Shown: in pieces, positions 51,135 to 59,583 of the stretch
Numbering within the stretch: position 1 is the first letter of the stretch
How the letters are laid out: every line of letters starts with the position of its first letter
Assembly (NCBI RefSeq): GCF_023101085.1
Contig: NZ_CP064703.1
Span: 1,798,001-1,862,000 of the forward strand
Source: Bradyrhizobium sp. 170
Lineage (GTDB): Bacteria > Pseudomonadota > Alphaproteobacteria > Rhizobiales > Xanthobacteraceae
Direction: 5' to 3'
DNA: 64,000 nt
Made by a program: the position numbers and the translations under genes
Notes under the pieces: model-generated
What the model saw: only the letters and a program-made list of their open reading frames with translations
What the model was told of the DNA's origin: nothing
Databases searched by the model: none

Positions 51135-51526
51135 AGGTCGCATTTGCTACCCAGGACTTGAGGCGCGTTGATGCGCATTTCGGCTGGGCCAAGAACATTG
51201 CCATCTATGATGTCTGGCCAGACGGGCACGTGTTTCTGAAAGCCTTCCAGTTCGACGGCGATGTCAAGGAAGACGGCAACGAGGACAAGCTTGCGCCCAA
51301 GCTCGAGGCGATCAAGGATTGCGCCATCCTCTATGTCGTTGCCATCGGCGGATCTGCCGCCGCGCGAGTGGTGGCGAACGGTATACATCCCATCAAGGTG
51401 AACAAGCCCGAGAGCATACTTGACCTGCTCGAAAAGCTACAACGCGTGCTGAAGGGTACGCCACCTCCCTGGCTGCGCAAGGCACTGGCAAGGGGACAGG
51501 AGCGCACGTTCGATTTCGAAAAGTGA
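51131..51526 (+). CDS. nifX: FeMo-cofactor carrier NifX
   Basis: This 131-residue dinitrogenase iron-molybdenum cofactor-binding domain protein transfers NifB-co or a FeMo-co precursor to or from NifEN. It shows [40 protein letters not shown] and the C-terminal PPPWLRKAL. The same domain is fused to the C-terminus of NifB in this window. Its ATG overlaps the nifN stop. Confidence 0.95.
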   Translation: MKVAFATQDLRRVDAHFGWAKNIAIYDVWPDGHVFLKAFQFDGDVKEDGNEDKLAPKLEAIKDCAILYVVAIGGSAAARVVANGIHPIKVNKPESILDLLEKLQRVLKGTPPPWLRKALARGQERTFDFEK

Positions 51527-51533
51527 GGGTGAT

Positions 51534-52007
51534 ATGATTGAGACAGTAGGAATACTGCAAGCCACGAGCGTCGCTCTCGATGCGCCGTTCGTCAAAGAGC
51601 TGGTCAAGATCTGGCGCGCTCAGGACATGCATGGCGCCTGGGAAGACAAGAGCGATCTCGATCTGCTCGAGCCCTACATACTCGACAGGGAGAAGCGGCG
51701 CGCGTTGCCTATCGTCGGCGATCCCGATCCGGATACGGTCTGGCGGCTGGAGCTGTTCTTCAATGCAGTTGCCCTCTCGATCGAGAAGGCGACGGGTGTG
51801 ATGATCCAGCCGATGCTGAAGATGCACCATGAAGGCTTTGGCCGCATGGTGCTGATCGGCGGCCGGCTGATCGTATTAAGCAAGCAGCTGCGCGATGTGC
51901 ATCGATTCGGCTTCGACAGTCTCTCAAAGCTGGCTGCCGAGGGTGGCAAATATGTCAGAAGCGGCATCAAGATGATCCAGAAATATCCCGACGTGACGAA
52001 CTATTGA
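51534..52007 (+). CDS. NifX-associated nitrogen fixation protein (DUF269)
   Basis: The 157-residue protein follows nifX by 7 bp, as in most nif operons. It begins [20 protein letters not shown] and contains [20 protein letters not shown] and a C-terminal [17 protein letters not shown]. The family is conserved next to nifX, and its role in cofactor assembly is not settled. The ribosome-binding site GAGGGTGAT lies just before the ATG. Confidence 0.9.
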   Translation: MIETVGILQATSVALDAPFVKELVKIWRAQDMHGAWEDKSDLDLLEPYILDREKRRALPIVGDPDPDTVWRLELFFNAVALSIEKATGVMIQPMLKMHHEGFGRMVLIGGRLIVLSKQLRDVHRFGFDSLSKLAAEGGKYVRSGIKMIQKYPDVTNY

Positions 52008-52017
52008 GGGGCAGCTC

Positions 52018-52218
52018 ATGAGCGATCTTGAGACGCTGAAAGTAGAAATAAAAAAGCTGTCGACCAAGGCCACACAGGCCAAGATGGATCTGCACGACCT
52101 TTCGGAGGAATTGCCCGCCAACTGGACGTCGATCATGGCGGTGGCTCAGAAGGCGCACGATGCCTTTGCCGAACTCGAGCGAAAGCGCGAGGATCTGAAG
52201 GCACTGGGAAAGACGTAA
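52018..52218 (+). CDS. CCE_0567-type small helical metalloprotein (DUF683)
   Basis: This 66-residue, highly charged helical hairpin starts MSDLETLKVEIKKLSTKATQ and ends KREDLKALGKT. Family members are found between nifX-DUF269 and fdxB and have been reported to bind metal. It is preceded by GAGGGGCAGCTC. The context and length fit exactly. Confidence 0.85.
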   Translation: MSDLETLKVEIKKLSTKATQAKMDLHDLSEELPANWTSIMAVAQKAHDAFAELERKREDLKALGKT

Positions 52219-52231
52219 GGGGGATCCCAGC

Positions 52232-52528
52232 ATGTCATTTGCAACGCGCGATGGTCGCAACTGGACGCCGGATTACCTGATCTCGATCGATCCCAACCAC
52301 TGCATCGGCTGTGGCCGCTGCTTCAAGGTCTGCGGTCGGAACGTCATGACGTTGAAGGGGATCAACGAGGAGGGCGAGCTTGTCGATCTCGATGATGACG
52401 ATGATGAGATCGAGAAGAAGATTATGGTGATGAATGATCAGGGCGCCTGCATCGGCTGCGGCGCCTGCGCCCGGGTCTGTCCGACCGACTGCCAGACTCA
52501 CGCGCCCGCCTCGGCGGAAGCGGCTTAG
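52232..52528 (+). CDS. fdxB: Ferredoxin III, nif-specific
   Basis: The 98-residue 2[4Fe-4S] ferredoxin has CIGCGRCFKVCGRNV and CIGCGACARVCPTDCQTH, with an acidic insertion (DLDDDDDEIEKK) between the clusters. This layout defines the nif-associated ferredoxin III family. It is the last gene of the nifDKENX operon. Inverted repeats about 55 bp downstream may end the transcript. Confidence 0.93.
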   Translation: MSFATRDGRNWTPDYLISIDPNHCIGCGRCFKVCGRNVMTLKGINEEGELVDLDDDDDEIEKKIMVMNDQGACIGCGACARVCPTDCQTHAPASAEAA

Positions 52529-52580
52529 CGACGCCTCTGTTTACTTCTCCTATGGAGCGGAGCGAGGTCGACACCAAGCA

Positions 52581-52648
52581 TCGGGCGAGGGGACTCTCCA
52601 TGCGCTGCGCTCGCGGATGAGCCCCTCGCCCGACCCTCCGCGGAGGGG
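52581..52648. repeat. Inverted repeats after fdxB (REP-like or terminator)
   Basis: TCGGGCGAGGGG..CTC (52581-52596) is complementary to GAG.CCCCTCGCCCGA (52617-52632). A second palindrome CCCTCCGCGGAGGG (52634-52647) follows. The GC-rich arms without a T run look like the intergenic repeats common in Bradyrhizobium. Confidence 0.5.
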
Positions 52649-52758
52649 GAGGGAGGATCACTCGATCCTCTGTTCGCGCGCGCGCCTTCCACATCGCGGC
52701 GATGCGGAAACGTTCGTTGCTGGCGCCGGGATTGGCCAGCGTCGTCGCTTCGGCTTGC

Positions 52759-52974
52759 TTAAGGAGGCGAACGCGATGTCCGCCCCTCTCGCGTCAACAG
52801 CACGCCGCCGGACATATCGGTGGCCTGCGGGACAGCGGCCAGGATGGCGCGCCGATTCGGGTGCGCTAGCATCACGATCAATTCAATTGCTTCGAGCTTG
52901 TCGTCGAGACAGATGGCAAGCCCAATAACCTCGAGCTTGTGTCCGTCCAGTGTGGTCTTGATCAGCGTCGCCAT
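52759..52974 (-). CDS. Small hypothetical protein, antisense to the nif genes
   Basis: ATG 52974 gives 71 residues beginning MATLIKTTLDGHKLEVIG and continuing LAICLDDKLEAIELIVML, AHPNRRAILAAVPQATDMSG. It reads like a compact conserved protein rather than a shadow frame, but I cannot name the family. No strong ribosome-binding site is present. It may be functional or a recently isolated remnant. Confidence 0.35.
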   Translation of the reverse strand: MATLIKTTLDGHKLEVIGLAICLDDKLEAIELIVMLAHPNRRAILAAVPQATDMSGGVLLTREGRTSRSPP

Positions 52975-53308
52975 CGGGTGATCCAAATATTGGTCCGCAT
53001 ACTGGCTAGCCGCCCTGATTCCAGAGCCGCGCCAATGCCTGGTTAGCACGCAACGCCGGAAGCTGCCGGCGCAAGGCCGTGTAGTAGGCATCGAAGCGGC
53101 CTCTGTCGCGCCTGCAAGATGCGACAAAATGGTCAGTCCTGGACAGCAACATGAAGGAGCTGCGGTCGACGCGGCCTCAGATCAAATATCTCGCTCATCG
53201 AAATGAGGTCGACGTCGCGCATCGGGTTCCCCAAAAGGTGAGGAGATCCGCCACTTGCGCGATTTTTGCAGGGCTGATCGCAGGGTGATCAATGACAGGG
53301 GTCTTGTC
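52975..53308. other. Intergenic stretch before the Rieske gene
   Basis: No gene is supported. No TGT-N10-ACA or GG/GC sigma-54 pair was found here, so the control of the Rieske gene is unclear. Confidence 0.4.
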
Positions 53309-53722
53309 ATGAACGAGCAACGGATGCCGCCGAATTCCGCCTATGCGATCTGCGGCTTCAACGACATTCCAAGTCGGCGCGCCATGGGCTTCCACCTCGT
53401 AATACTAGACGAAGACGGCAGCCACAGGCCGTGGCCCATTATTGTCGTGCGCTGGGGTAAGCAGGTGTTTGGCTATCTCAACAGATGCCCGCACAAAGGC
53501 GTCAATCTCGACTGGGATCGCAACCAGTTCCTCGATCCCAGCGGCATCCGACTGATGTGCGGCAAGCACGGCTCGGCCTTCGAGCTCGGCACCGGCCGCT
53601 GCGTTGATGGCCCGTGCAAGGGTAGCGGACTTACGGCCATCACGTTGACGGTGTTGGAAGGCGACATCTGCGTCACCGGCGTGCGGCTCCTCGAGGACGA
53701 GGACCCCTCCGGCAAGAGCTGA
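53309..53722 (+). CDS. Rieske [2Fe-2S] protein, nif-associated
   Basis: The 137-residue single-domain Rieske ferredoxin has the cluster ligands in NRCPHKGVNLDW (C-x-H) and LMCGKHGSAFELGTG (C-x2-H). ATG 53309 (MNEQRMPPNSAYAICGFND) is chosen because the fold begins after it. Small Rieske proteins of this kind occur in rhizobial nif regions and are thought to carry electrons, but the partner is unknown. It converges with the hypothetical gene at 53732, 9 bp away. Confidence 0.85.
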   Translation: MNEQRMPPNSAYAICGFNDIPSRRAMGFHLVILDEDGSHRPWPIIVVRWGKQVFGYLNRCPHKGVNLDWDRNQFLDPSGIRLMCGKHGSAFELGTGRCVDGPCKGSGLTAITLTVLEGDICVTGVRLLEDEDPSGKS

Positions 53723-53731
53723 AGCCAGCGC

Positions 53732-54322
53732 TCAGACCGGCCGGTTCTCGTTGCGGTTTTTCACAGGCTCCATCCTCTTCAGCCCGTATTCGTAAGAGAC
53801 ATCGTCAAAGGACGCATCGACATGCTTGGCCGCGTCGATTAGATAATCGAGCCTGCCACCCGCATCGAGCCTCTTGATATCGTTCTTGTCGACGCCGACC
53901 AGGTACATCATTTCCTTCCAGACGGTGGATTGATCGCAGGGCAGCACGTGGAAGGTGATATCGCCGAGCTTGGTTCGGTATTTCGCCAACAGGTCTATGT
54001 TGTTGCAGAAAATGAAGTAGCTGCCGTCAGGGCTTAGCGCGCCGTCAAGAACCTTGGCGACATCAGCGAGATAGGCGAAGGAGTGCAGGTAGCCGGCCAG
54101 CACCGGAATGGTGCTTTCGCCTTCCTCGGCGACCGTCAGCACCTGCTCGATCGAATAGTCGGGCGGCCGTTTCTCGTCCGCGACCTGGGCCTGGAATCTC
54201 AGCGCGATATCGCCGCGAAAGCCGAACCGGCCCGGCCTGATGGTCGCGCCCTTGAATACGGCATTGAGCAGGCGCCCCTCCTTCGCCAACCGGCCGAGCG
54301 CGGTGTTCTCAATTGCTGTCAT
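53732..54322 (-). CDS. Hypothetical protein under a probable NifA/sigma-54 promoter
   Basis: The 196-residue soluble protein begins MTAIENTALGRLAKEGRLLN and contains SIEQVLTVAEEGESTIPVLA, GSYFIFCNNIDLLAKYRTKL and LGDITFHVLPCDQSTVWKEM. I do not recognise the family. Its upstream region has a sigma-54-like site and a NifA site shared with the divergent iscA gene, which ties it to nitrogen fixation. It is complete and has a normal bacterial composition. Confidence 0.6.
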   Translation of the reverse strand: MTAIENTALGRLAKEGRLLNAVFKGATIRPGRFGFRGDIALRFQAQVADEKRPPDYSIEQVLTVAEEGESTIPVLAGYLHSFAYLADVAKVLDGALSPDGSYFIFCNNIDLLAKYRTKLGDITFHVLPCDQSTVWKEMMYLVGVDKNDIKRLDAGGRLDYLIDAAKHVDASFDDVSYEYGLKRMEPVKNRNENRPV

Positions 54323-54380
54323 GAAAAATCATTCCTCGATCTAAGACAATCGCCGGACACCTCGGCCGGCGCGACACGCA

Positions 54381-54397
54381 ATGCAAGTTGTTTGCCG
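54381..54397 (-). promoter_or_regulatory. Sigma-54-like promoter of the divergent hypothetical gene
   Basis: On the minus strand CGGCAAACAACTTGCAT has GG and GC at the right 12-bp offset and a perfect TTGCAT -12 element; the -24 is CGGCA rather than TGGCA. Predicted start is about 54371. Confidence 0.55.
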
Positions 54398-54471
54398 CCG
54401 CGTACGCCACGCTTTATCGGCCGAATCCATAAAGAAAACAGGCAAGCGCGCCGCGATCCTAGGAAGACCAT

Positions 54472-54487
54472 TGTCAGGAACCGGACA
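54472..54487. promoter_or_regulatory. NifA site shared by divergent promoters
   Basis: TGT-CAGGAACCGG-ACA. It sits about 95-110 bp from both predicted sigma-54 start sites, one on each strand, so NifA bound here could serve both. Confidence 0.75.
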
Positions 54488-54547
54488 AGCGTCGCAAGGC
54501 CAACAGGCGCGATTCGAAAAGGCGAGCATTTTCAACTGCGTGCTCGC

Positions 54548-54563
54548 TGGCATGCGACTTGCC
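54548..54563 (+). promoter_or_regulatory. Sigma-54 promoter of iscA-nfu-nifS-fixU
   Basis: TGGCATG-CGAC-TTGCC with GG at 54549-54550 and GC at 54561-54562. Predicted start about 54574, 30 bp before the iscA ATG. Confidence 0.82.
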
Positions 54564-54603
54564 AATTCGCAGGCAACTGACCAAGGCAAATCAAGGGTGA
54601 TCC

Positions 54604-54924
54604 ATGATTAATCTGACGAATAGCGCAGTGAATGCGGTCAAGGGCGCGATTTCAACGTCGCCGCAGCCGGCGAGCGGCCTGCGCATTACGGTCGAGGCCG
54701 GCGGCTGCGCCGGATTCAAATACATGATGGGCCTGGCCGACGAGCCGAAGCCCGACGACACCGTGATCGAGCACGATGGGGTCAAGTTGTTCGTCGACAA
54801 TAAAAGCCATGAGCACCTCGCCGGCACGACCATCGATTTCGTGGTGGCGCTGGAGGGTTCGGGTTTCAGGTTCGACAATCCGAACGCAAGGTCGAGCTGC
54901 TCCTGTGGCAAATCCTTCGGCTGA
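54604..54924 (+). CDS. IscA/HesB-type iron-sulfur carrier, nif-associated
   Basis: The 106-residue A-type carrier begins MINLTNSAVNAVKGAISTSP and has the three conserved cysteines: VEAGGCAGFKYMMG near residue 35 and SSCSCGKSFG at the C-terminus. It accepts and passes on Fe-S clusters made with NifS. It is the first gene of an operon with nfu-like, nifS, fixU and SIR2-like genes behind a sigma-54 promoter. Confidence 0.92.
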   Translation: MINLTNSAVNAVKGAISTSPQPASGLRITVEAGGCAGFKYMMGLADEPKPDDTVIEHDGVKLFVDNKSHEHLAGTTIDFVVALEGSGFRFDNPNARSSCSCGKSFG

Positions 54925-54943
54925 TGACAAGAGAACTAGAAGC

Positions 54944-55234
54944 ATGCTGGTCGAGTCCAAACAACTGAAGCAACCGCCGGTGACTGAGACCGATCGGGCG
55001 CAAATCATTCGCGCTGTGATCGAGGAGATCCGTCCCAATCTGCAGCGCGACGGCGGCGACTGTCAGCTTGTCGAGATCGACGGCAACAAAATTATGGTCA
55101 AGCTGACCGGTGCCTGCGTGTTCTGCAAGCTTTCAAGCTTTACGCTGGAAGGTATTCAGACGCGACTGGTCGAAAGGCTCGGCGAATTCGTTCGCCTGAT
55201 CCCGGTCGCCGGCGCCGCCAAAGCGCGGCATTGA
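54944..55234 (+). CDS. NifU C-terminal-type (Nfu) Fe-S scaffold protein
   Basis: The 96-residue product matches only the NifU C-terminal domain: VIEEIRPNLQRDGGDCQLVE, LTGACVFCKLSSFTLEGIQT (C-x2-C cluster ligands) and RLGEFVRLIPV. The N-terminal IscU-like and [2Fe-2S] domains of full NifU are absent, as is usual in Bradyrhizobium. ATG 54944 lies 19 bp after iscA. Its stop overlaps the nifS start. Confidence 0.92.
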   Translation: MLVESKQLKQPPVTETDRAQIIRAVIEEIRPNLQRDGGDCQLVEIDGNKIMVKLTGACVFCKLSSFTLEGIQTRLVERLGEFVRLIPVAGAAKARH

Positions 55235-56430
55235 ACGAGGCGTTTGTGTCGGTTTATCTCGACAACAATGCGACAACGCGGACGGATCCCTGCGTTGTCG
55301 AAGCCATGTTGCCGTTCTTCACCGAGCAGTTTGGCAATGCCTCCTCCGCTCATGCCTTCGGGAACAAGGTCGCGGGCGCCGTGAAGCAGGCGCGCCGCAG
55401 CCTGAAGGCCTTGTTAGGGGTTGCCTACGATCATGAGATCGTCTTCACATCCGGCGGCACCGAATCCAACAACGCCGCCATTCTCTCCGCGCTTGTGACC
55501 CAGGAGGGGCGGGACGAGATCGTCACCACCTCCGTCGAGCACCAGGCGATCCTGGCGCTAGTCAAAGAGTTGGCGACAAGGGGTGTCAAGACCCATCTGA
55601 TCCCGGTCGATTCGCGCGGCAGGCTTGATGTCGAGGCTTTTCGCTGGGCGCTTGGACCACGCACGGCGGTAGCGTCTGTCATGTGGGCCAACAACGAAAC
55701 CGGAAACATTTTCCCGGTTGAAGATCTGGCCAGGATGGCGCGCGCGTCCGGCGCGCTGTTTCACACCGATGCGGTGCAGGCCATAGGCAGGGTGCCGATT
55801 GACCTAAAGGTTAGTGATATCGACATGCTGTCGATGTCCGCGCACAAGCTGCACGGACCCAAGGGAGTTGGCGCGCTCTATTTGCGCAAAGGCACAAAAT
55901 TCAGGCCGCTGATTTGGGGCGGAGCACAGGAGCGACGGCGCCGCGGCGGAACCGAGAACGTTCCCGGCATCGTCGGTCTTGGAAAAGCTGCAAAACTTGC
56001 GGCAGAGCGCCTCGAGCCGGAACGCGTTCGCGTTGGTGCGTTGCGCGATCGCCTGGAACAAGCGATGTTACAGAACGGCCACTGCATGGTCCTCGGCGAT
56101 GTCAGCTGCCGGCTGCCGAACACGGCTAATATCGCCTTCGAGCATCTCGAAGGCGAAGCGATCGTCCACCATCTCAATCGCGCCGGCATTGCCGCTTCGC
56201 TCGGATCAGCGTGCAGCTCCGGCTCGATGGAGCCATCTCATGTGCTGAGCGCCATGAACCTGCCGGCGAGGAGCCTACGTGGCGCGGTGCGCTTTTCGCT
56301 GTCGCGTGAAACCACTGTCGAAGAAATAGATCTGGTCATCCGCACTCTGTCCGACATCGTAGCTCACCTGCGCGCCATGTCACGGGAGCACGCCAATCCC
56401 ATCAGCGATCCGGCCCATTCACGGAGTTGA
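55231..56430 (+). CDS. nifS: Cysteine desulfurase NifS
   Basis: This PLP enzyme takes sulfur from cysteine for nitrogenase Fe-S clusters. The 399-residue product has VYLDNNATTRTDPCVVEAML, FTSGGTESNNAAIL, HTDAVQAIGR, the PLP lysine in MSAHKLHGPKGVGALY, GGAQERRRRGGTENVPGIVG and the catalytic cysteine loop LGSACSSGSMEPSHVL. It starts with TTG at 55231, overlapping the nfu stop as ATTGA; this rare start is forced by the coupling and by the alignment of the N-terminus. Confidence 0.95.
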   Translation: MNEAFVSVYLDNNATTRTDPCVVEAMLPFFTEQFGNASSAHAFGNKVAGAVKQARRSLKALLGVAYDHEIVFTSGGTESNNAAILSALVTQEGRDEIVTTSVEHQAILALVKELATRGVKTHLIPVDSRGRLDVEAFRWALGPRTAVASVMWANNETGNIFPVEDLARMARASGALFHTDAVQAIGRVPIDLKVSDIDMLSMSAHKLHGPKGVGALYLRKGTKFRPLIWGGAQERRRRGGTENVPGIVGLGKAAKLAAERLEPERVRVGALRDRLEQAMLQNGHCMVLGDVSCRLPNTANIAFEHLEGEAIVHHLNRAGIAASLGSACSSGSMEPSHVLSAMNLPARSLRGAVRFSLSRETTVEEIDLVIRTLSDIVAHLRAMSREHANPISDPAHSRS

Positions 56431-56434
56431 TCTC

Positions 56435-56659
56435 ATGAAAATCATGATCCGCCGCTCTCCGGAGGCGGGCCTATCGATTTACGTGCCGAAAAAGGATCTT
56501 GAAGAGCCGATCGTGGACTCCGAGCACGAGACGCTGTGGGGCGGTTGGATCAGAATAGCCAATGGCTGGGTGCTCGATCTGCCCGACATGGCGAGCGACA
56601 CGCCGCTGCCGATTACCATCAATGCCAGGAAGCGTGGCGAGAACGGGGACGAGCGATGA
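56435..56659 (+). CDS. fixU: NifT/FixU protein
   Basis: The 74-residue product contains MKIMIRRSPEAGLSIYVPKK, WGGWIRIANGWVLDLPDM and LPITINARKRG, the standard NifT/FixU pattern. Its function is unknown; it is usually found beside nifK or nifB and is not strictly essential where tested. It is 4 bp after nifS and overlaps the SIR2-like gene by 4 bp. Confidence 0.92.
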   Translation: MKIMIRRSPEAGLSIYVPKKDLEEPIVDSEHETLWGGWIRIANGWVLDLPDMASDTPLPITINARKRGENGDER

Positions 56660-57519
56660 AGGCGATCCGACAAATCGATTTTGTAAACGCGGCCGATGCT
56701 GAGGCGATTCTCACTGACGTCGCAGCTAGGCTGCGTGCCGGCAGCATTGTTCCCTATCTCGGACCTGACGTCGCCGAGTTGTCCAAGCCGGATGTCCCGA
56801 TGACGCCGGAGGCGCTAGCCGCCTTTTTCGCCAGCAAGGTCGCGCTGCCGCGCCGGGTCAAGGGCAATCCCTGGGCGTCGGCGCAGCACATCGAGAGCAA
56901 TAAGCATCGCTCCACCGTGACGGCATTGATGGCGCAGGCCTTCGCCGCGCCGGTCGATCCGACGCCGCTGCATCATCATCTCGCCTCACTATCCCTGCCT
57001 GTCGTCGTCGACGCTTGGTATGACGGCGCAATGCGTGCTGCGCTTTGCAAGCACGAGGGATGGGGCGAGGTGCAGGGCATCACCCGCGCAAGCATCGGCG
57101 AAAACCGCTGGTATCGCTTCTATGATGCAGAAGGCAACGAGATCGATCGCGCTGCGGCTGGCAATTGGACGACAGTCCTCTACAAACCGCACGGCGGCGC
57201 GCTGCCCGCCGAGAACTTCCTGGTCTCCGACGCAGATTATGTCGAGGTGCTGACCGAGATCGACATCCAGACGCCGATTCCCGAAATCGTCAAGGAGCGG
57301 AGGACCGGGCGAAGCTTCCTCTTCATCGGCTGTCAGTTCAACGACCAGCTGTTGCGCACCTATGCGCGGCAGATCAGCAAACGCTCAGCCAATAGCCATT
57401 ACGCAATTGTGGAGCCGGACGCGCTCTCGCGCAACGAGCTGCGCTTCCTGGCCGAGCAGTCCCTGACGCCGCTCGCGATTGCGCTTCCGCGCGCGGTCGA
57501 GATCTTGATCTCTGCCTGA
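56656..57519 (+). CDS. SIR2-like domain protein of the nif operon
   Basis: The 287-residue product starts MKAIRQIDFVNAADAEAILT, coupled to fixU through ATGA. It shows a SIR2-like NAD-binding layout: RAGSIVPYLGPDVAEL in place of the G-A-G-x-S start, LPVVVDAWYDGAMRAAL, LYKPHGGALPAENFLVSDAD (like the KLHG segment) and SFLFIGCQFNDQLLRTYARQ (like G.S..D..L). The family appears in nif clusters without an assigned role. It could hydrolyse NAD or remove acyl or ADP-ribosyl groups, but this is not visible from sequence. Confidence 0.75.
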   Translation: MKAIRQIDFVNAADAEAILTDVAARLRAGSIVPYLGPDVAELSKPDVPMTPEALAAFFASKVALPRRVKGNPWASAQHIESNKHRSTVTALMAQAFAAPVDPTPLHHHLASLSLPVVVDAWYDGAMRAALCKHEGWGEVQGITRASIGENRWYRFYDAEGNEIDRAAAGNWTTVLYKPHGGALPAENFLVSDADYVEVLTEIDIQTPIPEIVKERRTGRSFLFIGCQFNDQLLRTYARQISKRSANSHYAIVEPDALSRNELRFLAEQSLTPLAIALPRAVEILISA

Positions 57520-57621
57520 TGGGATCTTGCCTTCAGCGGAGCTTGGATAGCGTAAAACGCGAGCGTCGTTTGACGCGTTGATATGCGCCTGATCGGATTC
57601 CAGTGTCGACACTGCGCCTTC

Positions 57622-57637
57622 TGTCACGTTTGCAACA
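57622..57637 (+). promoter_or_regulatory. NifA upstream activator site of nifB
   Basis: TGT-CACGTTTGCA-ACA, exact TGT-N10-ACA, about 110 bp before the predicted start. Confidence 0.82.
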
Positions 57638-57715
57638 ACCGCGAAAGATCTGTCGCGTGCGAGAGGGCATCGCTAACATCCTGACATCGGACAGAAATTT
57701 CCGAGGCGCCGTTAA

Positions 57716-57731
57716 TGGCACGCGAGTTGCT
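57716..57731 (+). promoter_or_regulatory. Sigma-54 promoter of nifB
   Basis: TGGCACG-CGAG-TTGCT, a full match to the -24/-12 consensus (GG 57717-57718, GC 57729-57730). Predicted transcription start about 57742. Confidence 0.92.
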
Positions 57732-57771
57732 AACTCTCAATTGAAGTTTCCGCCTGCAGAGAGAATGGCAA

Positions 57772-59334
57772 ATGGATGTGTCGGAATGTAATGAGGCAAG
57801 CTCTTTTGGCGGCGCCGCTGGTCTCGGCGAGATCAAGCAAGCCCACACCCGGCATAAGGGCTGCGGCACCTTTGGCGGCAGGGACAAGGCGAGCTGCGGA
57901 TCGCAGGCCCGCCAAGGCGATCTGCCACCCGCGATCTGGGAAAAGGTGAAGAACCATCCCTGCTACAGCGAAGAGGCGCATCACCATTACGCCCGCATGC
58001 ATGTCGCGGTCGCGCCGGCGTGCAATATCCAGTGCAATTACTGCAATCGCAAATATGACTGCGCCAATGAATCGCGCCCGGGTGTGGTAAGTGAGAAGCT
58101 CACCCCTGAGCAGGCGGCGAAGAAAGTGCTCGCCGTTGCTTCCACTATTCCGCAGATGACCGTGCTTGGCATCGCCGGCCCCGGCGATCCCCTGGCCAAT
58201 CCGGAAAAAACATTCAAGACGTTCGAGCTGGTAGCCAAAGCCGCGCCGGACATCAAGCTGTGCCTGTCGACCAACGGGCTGGCCTTGCCCGATCACGTCG
58301 ACACCATCGCCCGCTTGAACGTCGACCACGTCACCATCACCATCAACATGGTCGATCCCGAAATAGGTGCCAAGATCTATCCGTGGATTTTCTATGGCCA
58401 CAGGCGCTACACCGGCGTCAAAGCCGCAAAGATTCTGATCAATCGACAGCTGCAAGGCCTTGAGATGCTCGCGGAGCGCGAGATTTTGTGCAAGATCAAT
58501 TCGGTCATGATCCCGGGCATCAACGACCAGCACCTGGTCGACGTTAACAAGGCCGTCAAGTCGCGCGGCGCGTTCCTGCACAACATCATGCCGCTGATCT
58601 CCGCGCCCCAGCACGGCACCGTGTTCGGTCTCAACGGTCAGCGCGGCCCGGCGGCGCAGGAATTGAAGGCGCTGCAGGACGCTTGTGAAGGCGAGATGAA
58701 CATGATGCGGCATTGCCGGCAGTGTCGCGCCGATGCTGTCGGCCTGCTCGGCGAGGATCGCGGCGCGGAGTTCACCACGGAGAAGATCATGGCGGTGGAT
58801 GTCAAGTACGACCTCGAGACGCGTAAAGCCTATCAGGCCAAAGTTGAGGAGGAGCGCGTGGCCAAGGTCGCGGCCACACAGCAGAAACTGGCCGACCTCG
58901 CGGGCGAGACGAGTGATATCAATCTCCTGGTCGCGGTAGCAACCAAGGGCTCGGGCCTGATCAACGAGCATTTTGGACATGCCAAGGAGTTCCAGGTGTA
59001 CGAACTCTCGACATCGGGCGCCAAATTCGTCGGCCACCGTCGCGCCGATCCCTACTGCCAGGGCGGTTATGCTGAGGAGGGCAGCCTTGTGACCATCATC
59101 CGCGCCATCGATGACTGCCATGCGGTGTTCGTGGCCAAGATCGGCGGGTGCCCGAAGAGCGAGCTGATCAAGGCCGGCATCGAGCCGCTTGATCAATACG
59201 CGCACGAGTTCATCGAGAAATCAGCGATCGCCTGGTTCAAGCGTTATCTCGACAAGGTGCAAAGCGGTGAGATCCAGCATGTCGAACGCGGCAACGCGGC
59301 GATTCGGCAGGGCGCGCTGATTTCGGCGGCGTAA
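57772..59334 (+). CDS. nifB: NifB, radical SAM FeMo-cofactor core synthase with C-terminal NifX domain
   Basis: NifB fuses two [4Fe-4S] units and inserts carbide to make NifB-co. The 520-residue product has [15 protein letters not shown], the N-terminal [20 protein letters not shown], the radical SAM motif [30 protein letters not shown] and [18 protein letters not shown]. From about residue 380 ([20 protein letters not shown] to [11 protein letters not shown]) it carries a NifX/NafY-type cofactor-binding domain, the usual two-domain form. It heads a long operon with frxA and nifZ. Confidence 0.97.
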   Translation: MDVSECNEASSFGGAAGLGEIKQAHTRHKGCGTFGGRDKASCGSQARQGDLPPAIWEKVKNHPCYSEEAHHHYARMHVAVAPACNIQCNYCNRKYDCANESRPGVVSEKLTPEQAAKKVLAVASTIPQMTVLGIAGPGDPLANPEKTFKTFELVAKAAPDIKLCLSTNGLALPDHVDTIARLNVDHVTITINMVDPEIGAKIYPWIFYGHRRYTGVKAAKILINRQLQGLEMLAEREILCKINSVMIPGINDQHLVDVNKAVKSRGAFLHNIMPLISAPQHGTVFGLNGQRGPAAQELKALQDACEGEMNMMRHCRQCRADAVGLLGEDRGAEFTTEKIMAVDVKYDLETRKAYQAKVEEERVAKVAATQQKLADLAGETSDINLLVAVATKGSGLINEHFGHAKEFQVYELSTSGAKFVGHRRADPYCQGGYAEEGSLVTIIRAIDDCHAVFVAKIGGCPKSELIKAGIEPLDQYAHEFIEKSAIAWFKRYLDKVQSGEIQHVERGNAAIRQGALISAA

Positions 59335-59344
59335 GGACATATCG

Positions 59345-59569
59345 ATGCCGTTCAAGATCATCGCCTCACAATGCACGGGCTGCTCGGCTTGCGAACTCGA
59401 ATGCCCGAATGTTGCAATCTCGGAGAAGGGCGGGACGTTCGTGATTGATCCTAAGAAATGCACCGAATGCATCGGCCATTTCGACGAGCCGCAATGCGTG
59501 GCGGTCTGTCCGGTCGACAATACCTGTGTGCTCGATCCCTCATTGCCGCGCTATCACGCGCGGGCATAA
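59345..59569 (+). CDS. frxA: FdxN/FrxA 2[4Fe-4S] ferredoxin
   Basis: The 74-residue product has [12 protein letters not shown] and CTEC-x8-C-x3-CP cluster motifs. FdxN supports NifB activity in other diazotrophs. It lies 10 bp after nifB, the conserved order. It is a paralogue of the gene at 43623, sharing IDPKKCTEC exactly but with a 10-residue longer C-terminus. Confidence 0.94.
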   Translation: MPFKIIASQCTGCSACELECPNVAISEKGGTFVIDPKKCTECIGHFDEPQCVAVCPVDNTCVLDPSLPRYHARA

Positions 59570-59583
59570 GGGAGTAAGGGATC

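Noticed and set aside
57730..59205. 491-codon minus-strand ORF over nifB
   Set aside because: Antisense shadow of nifB.
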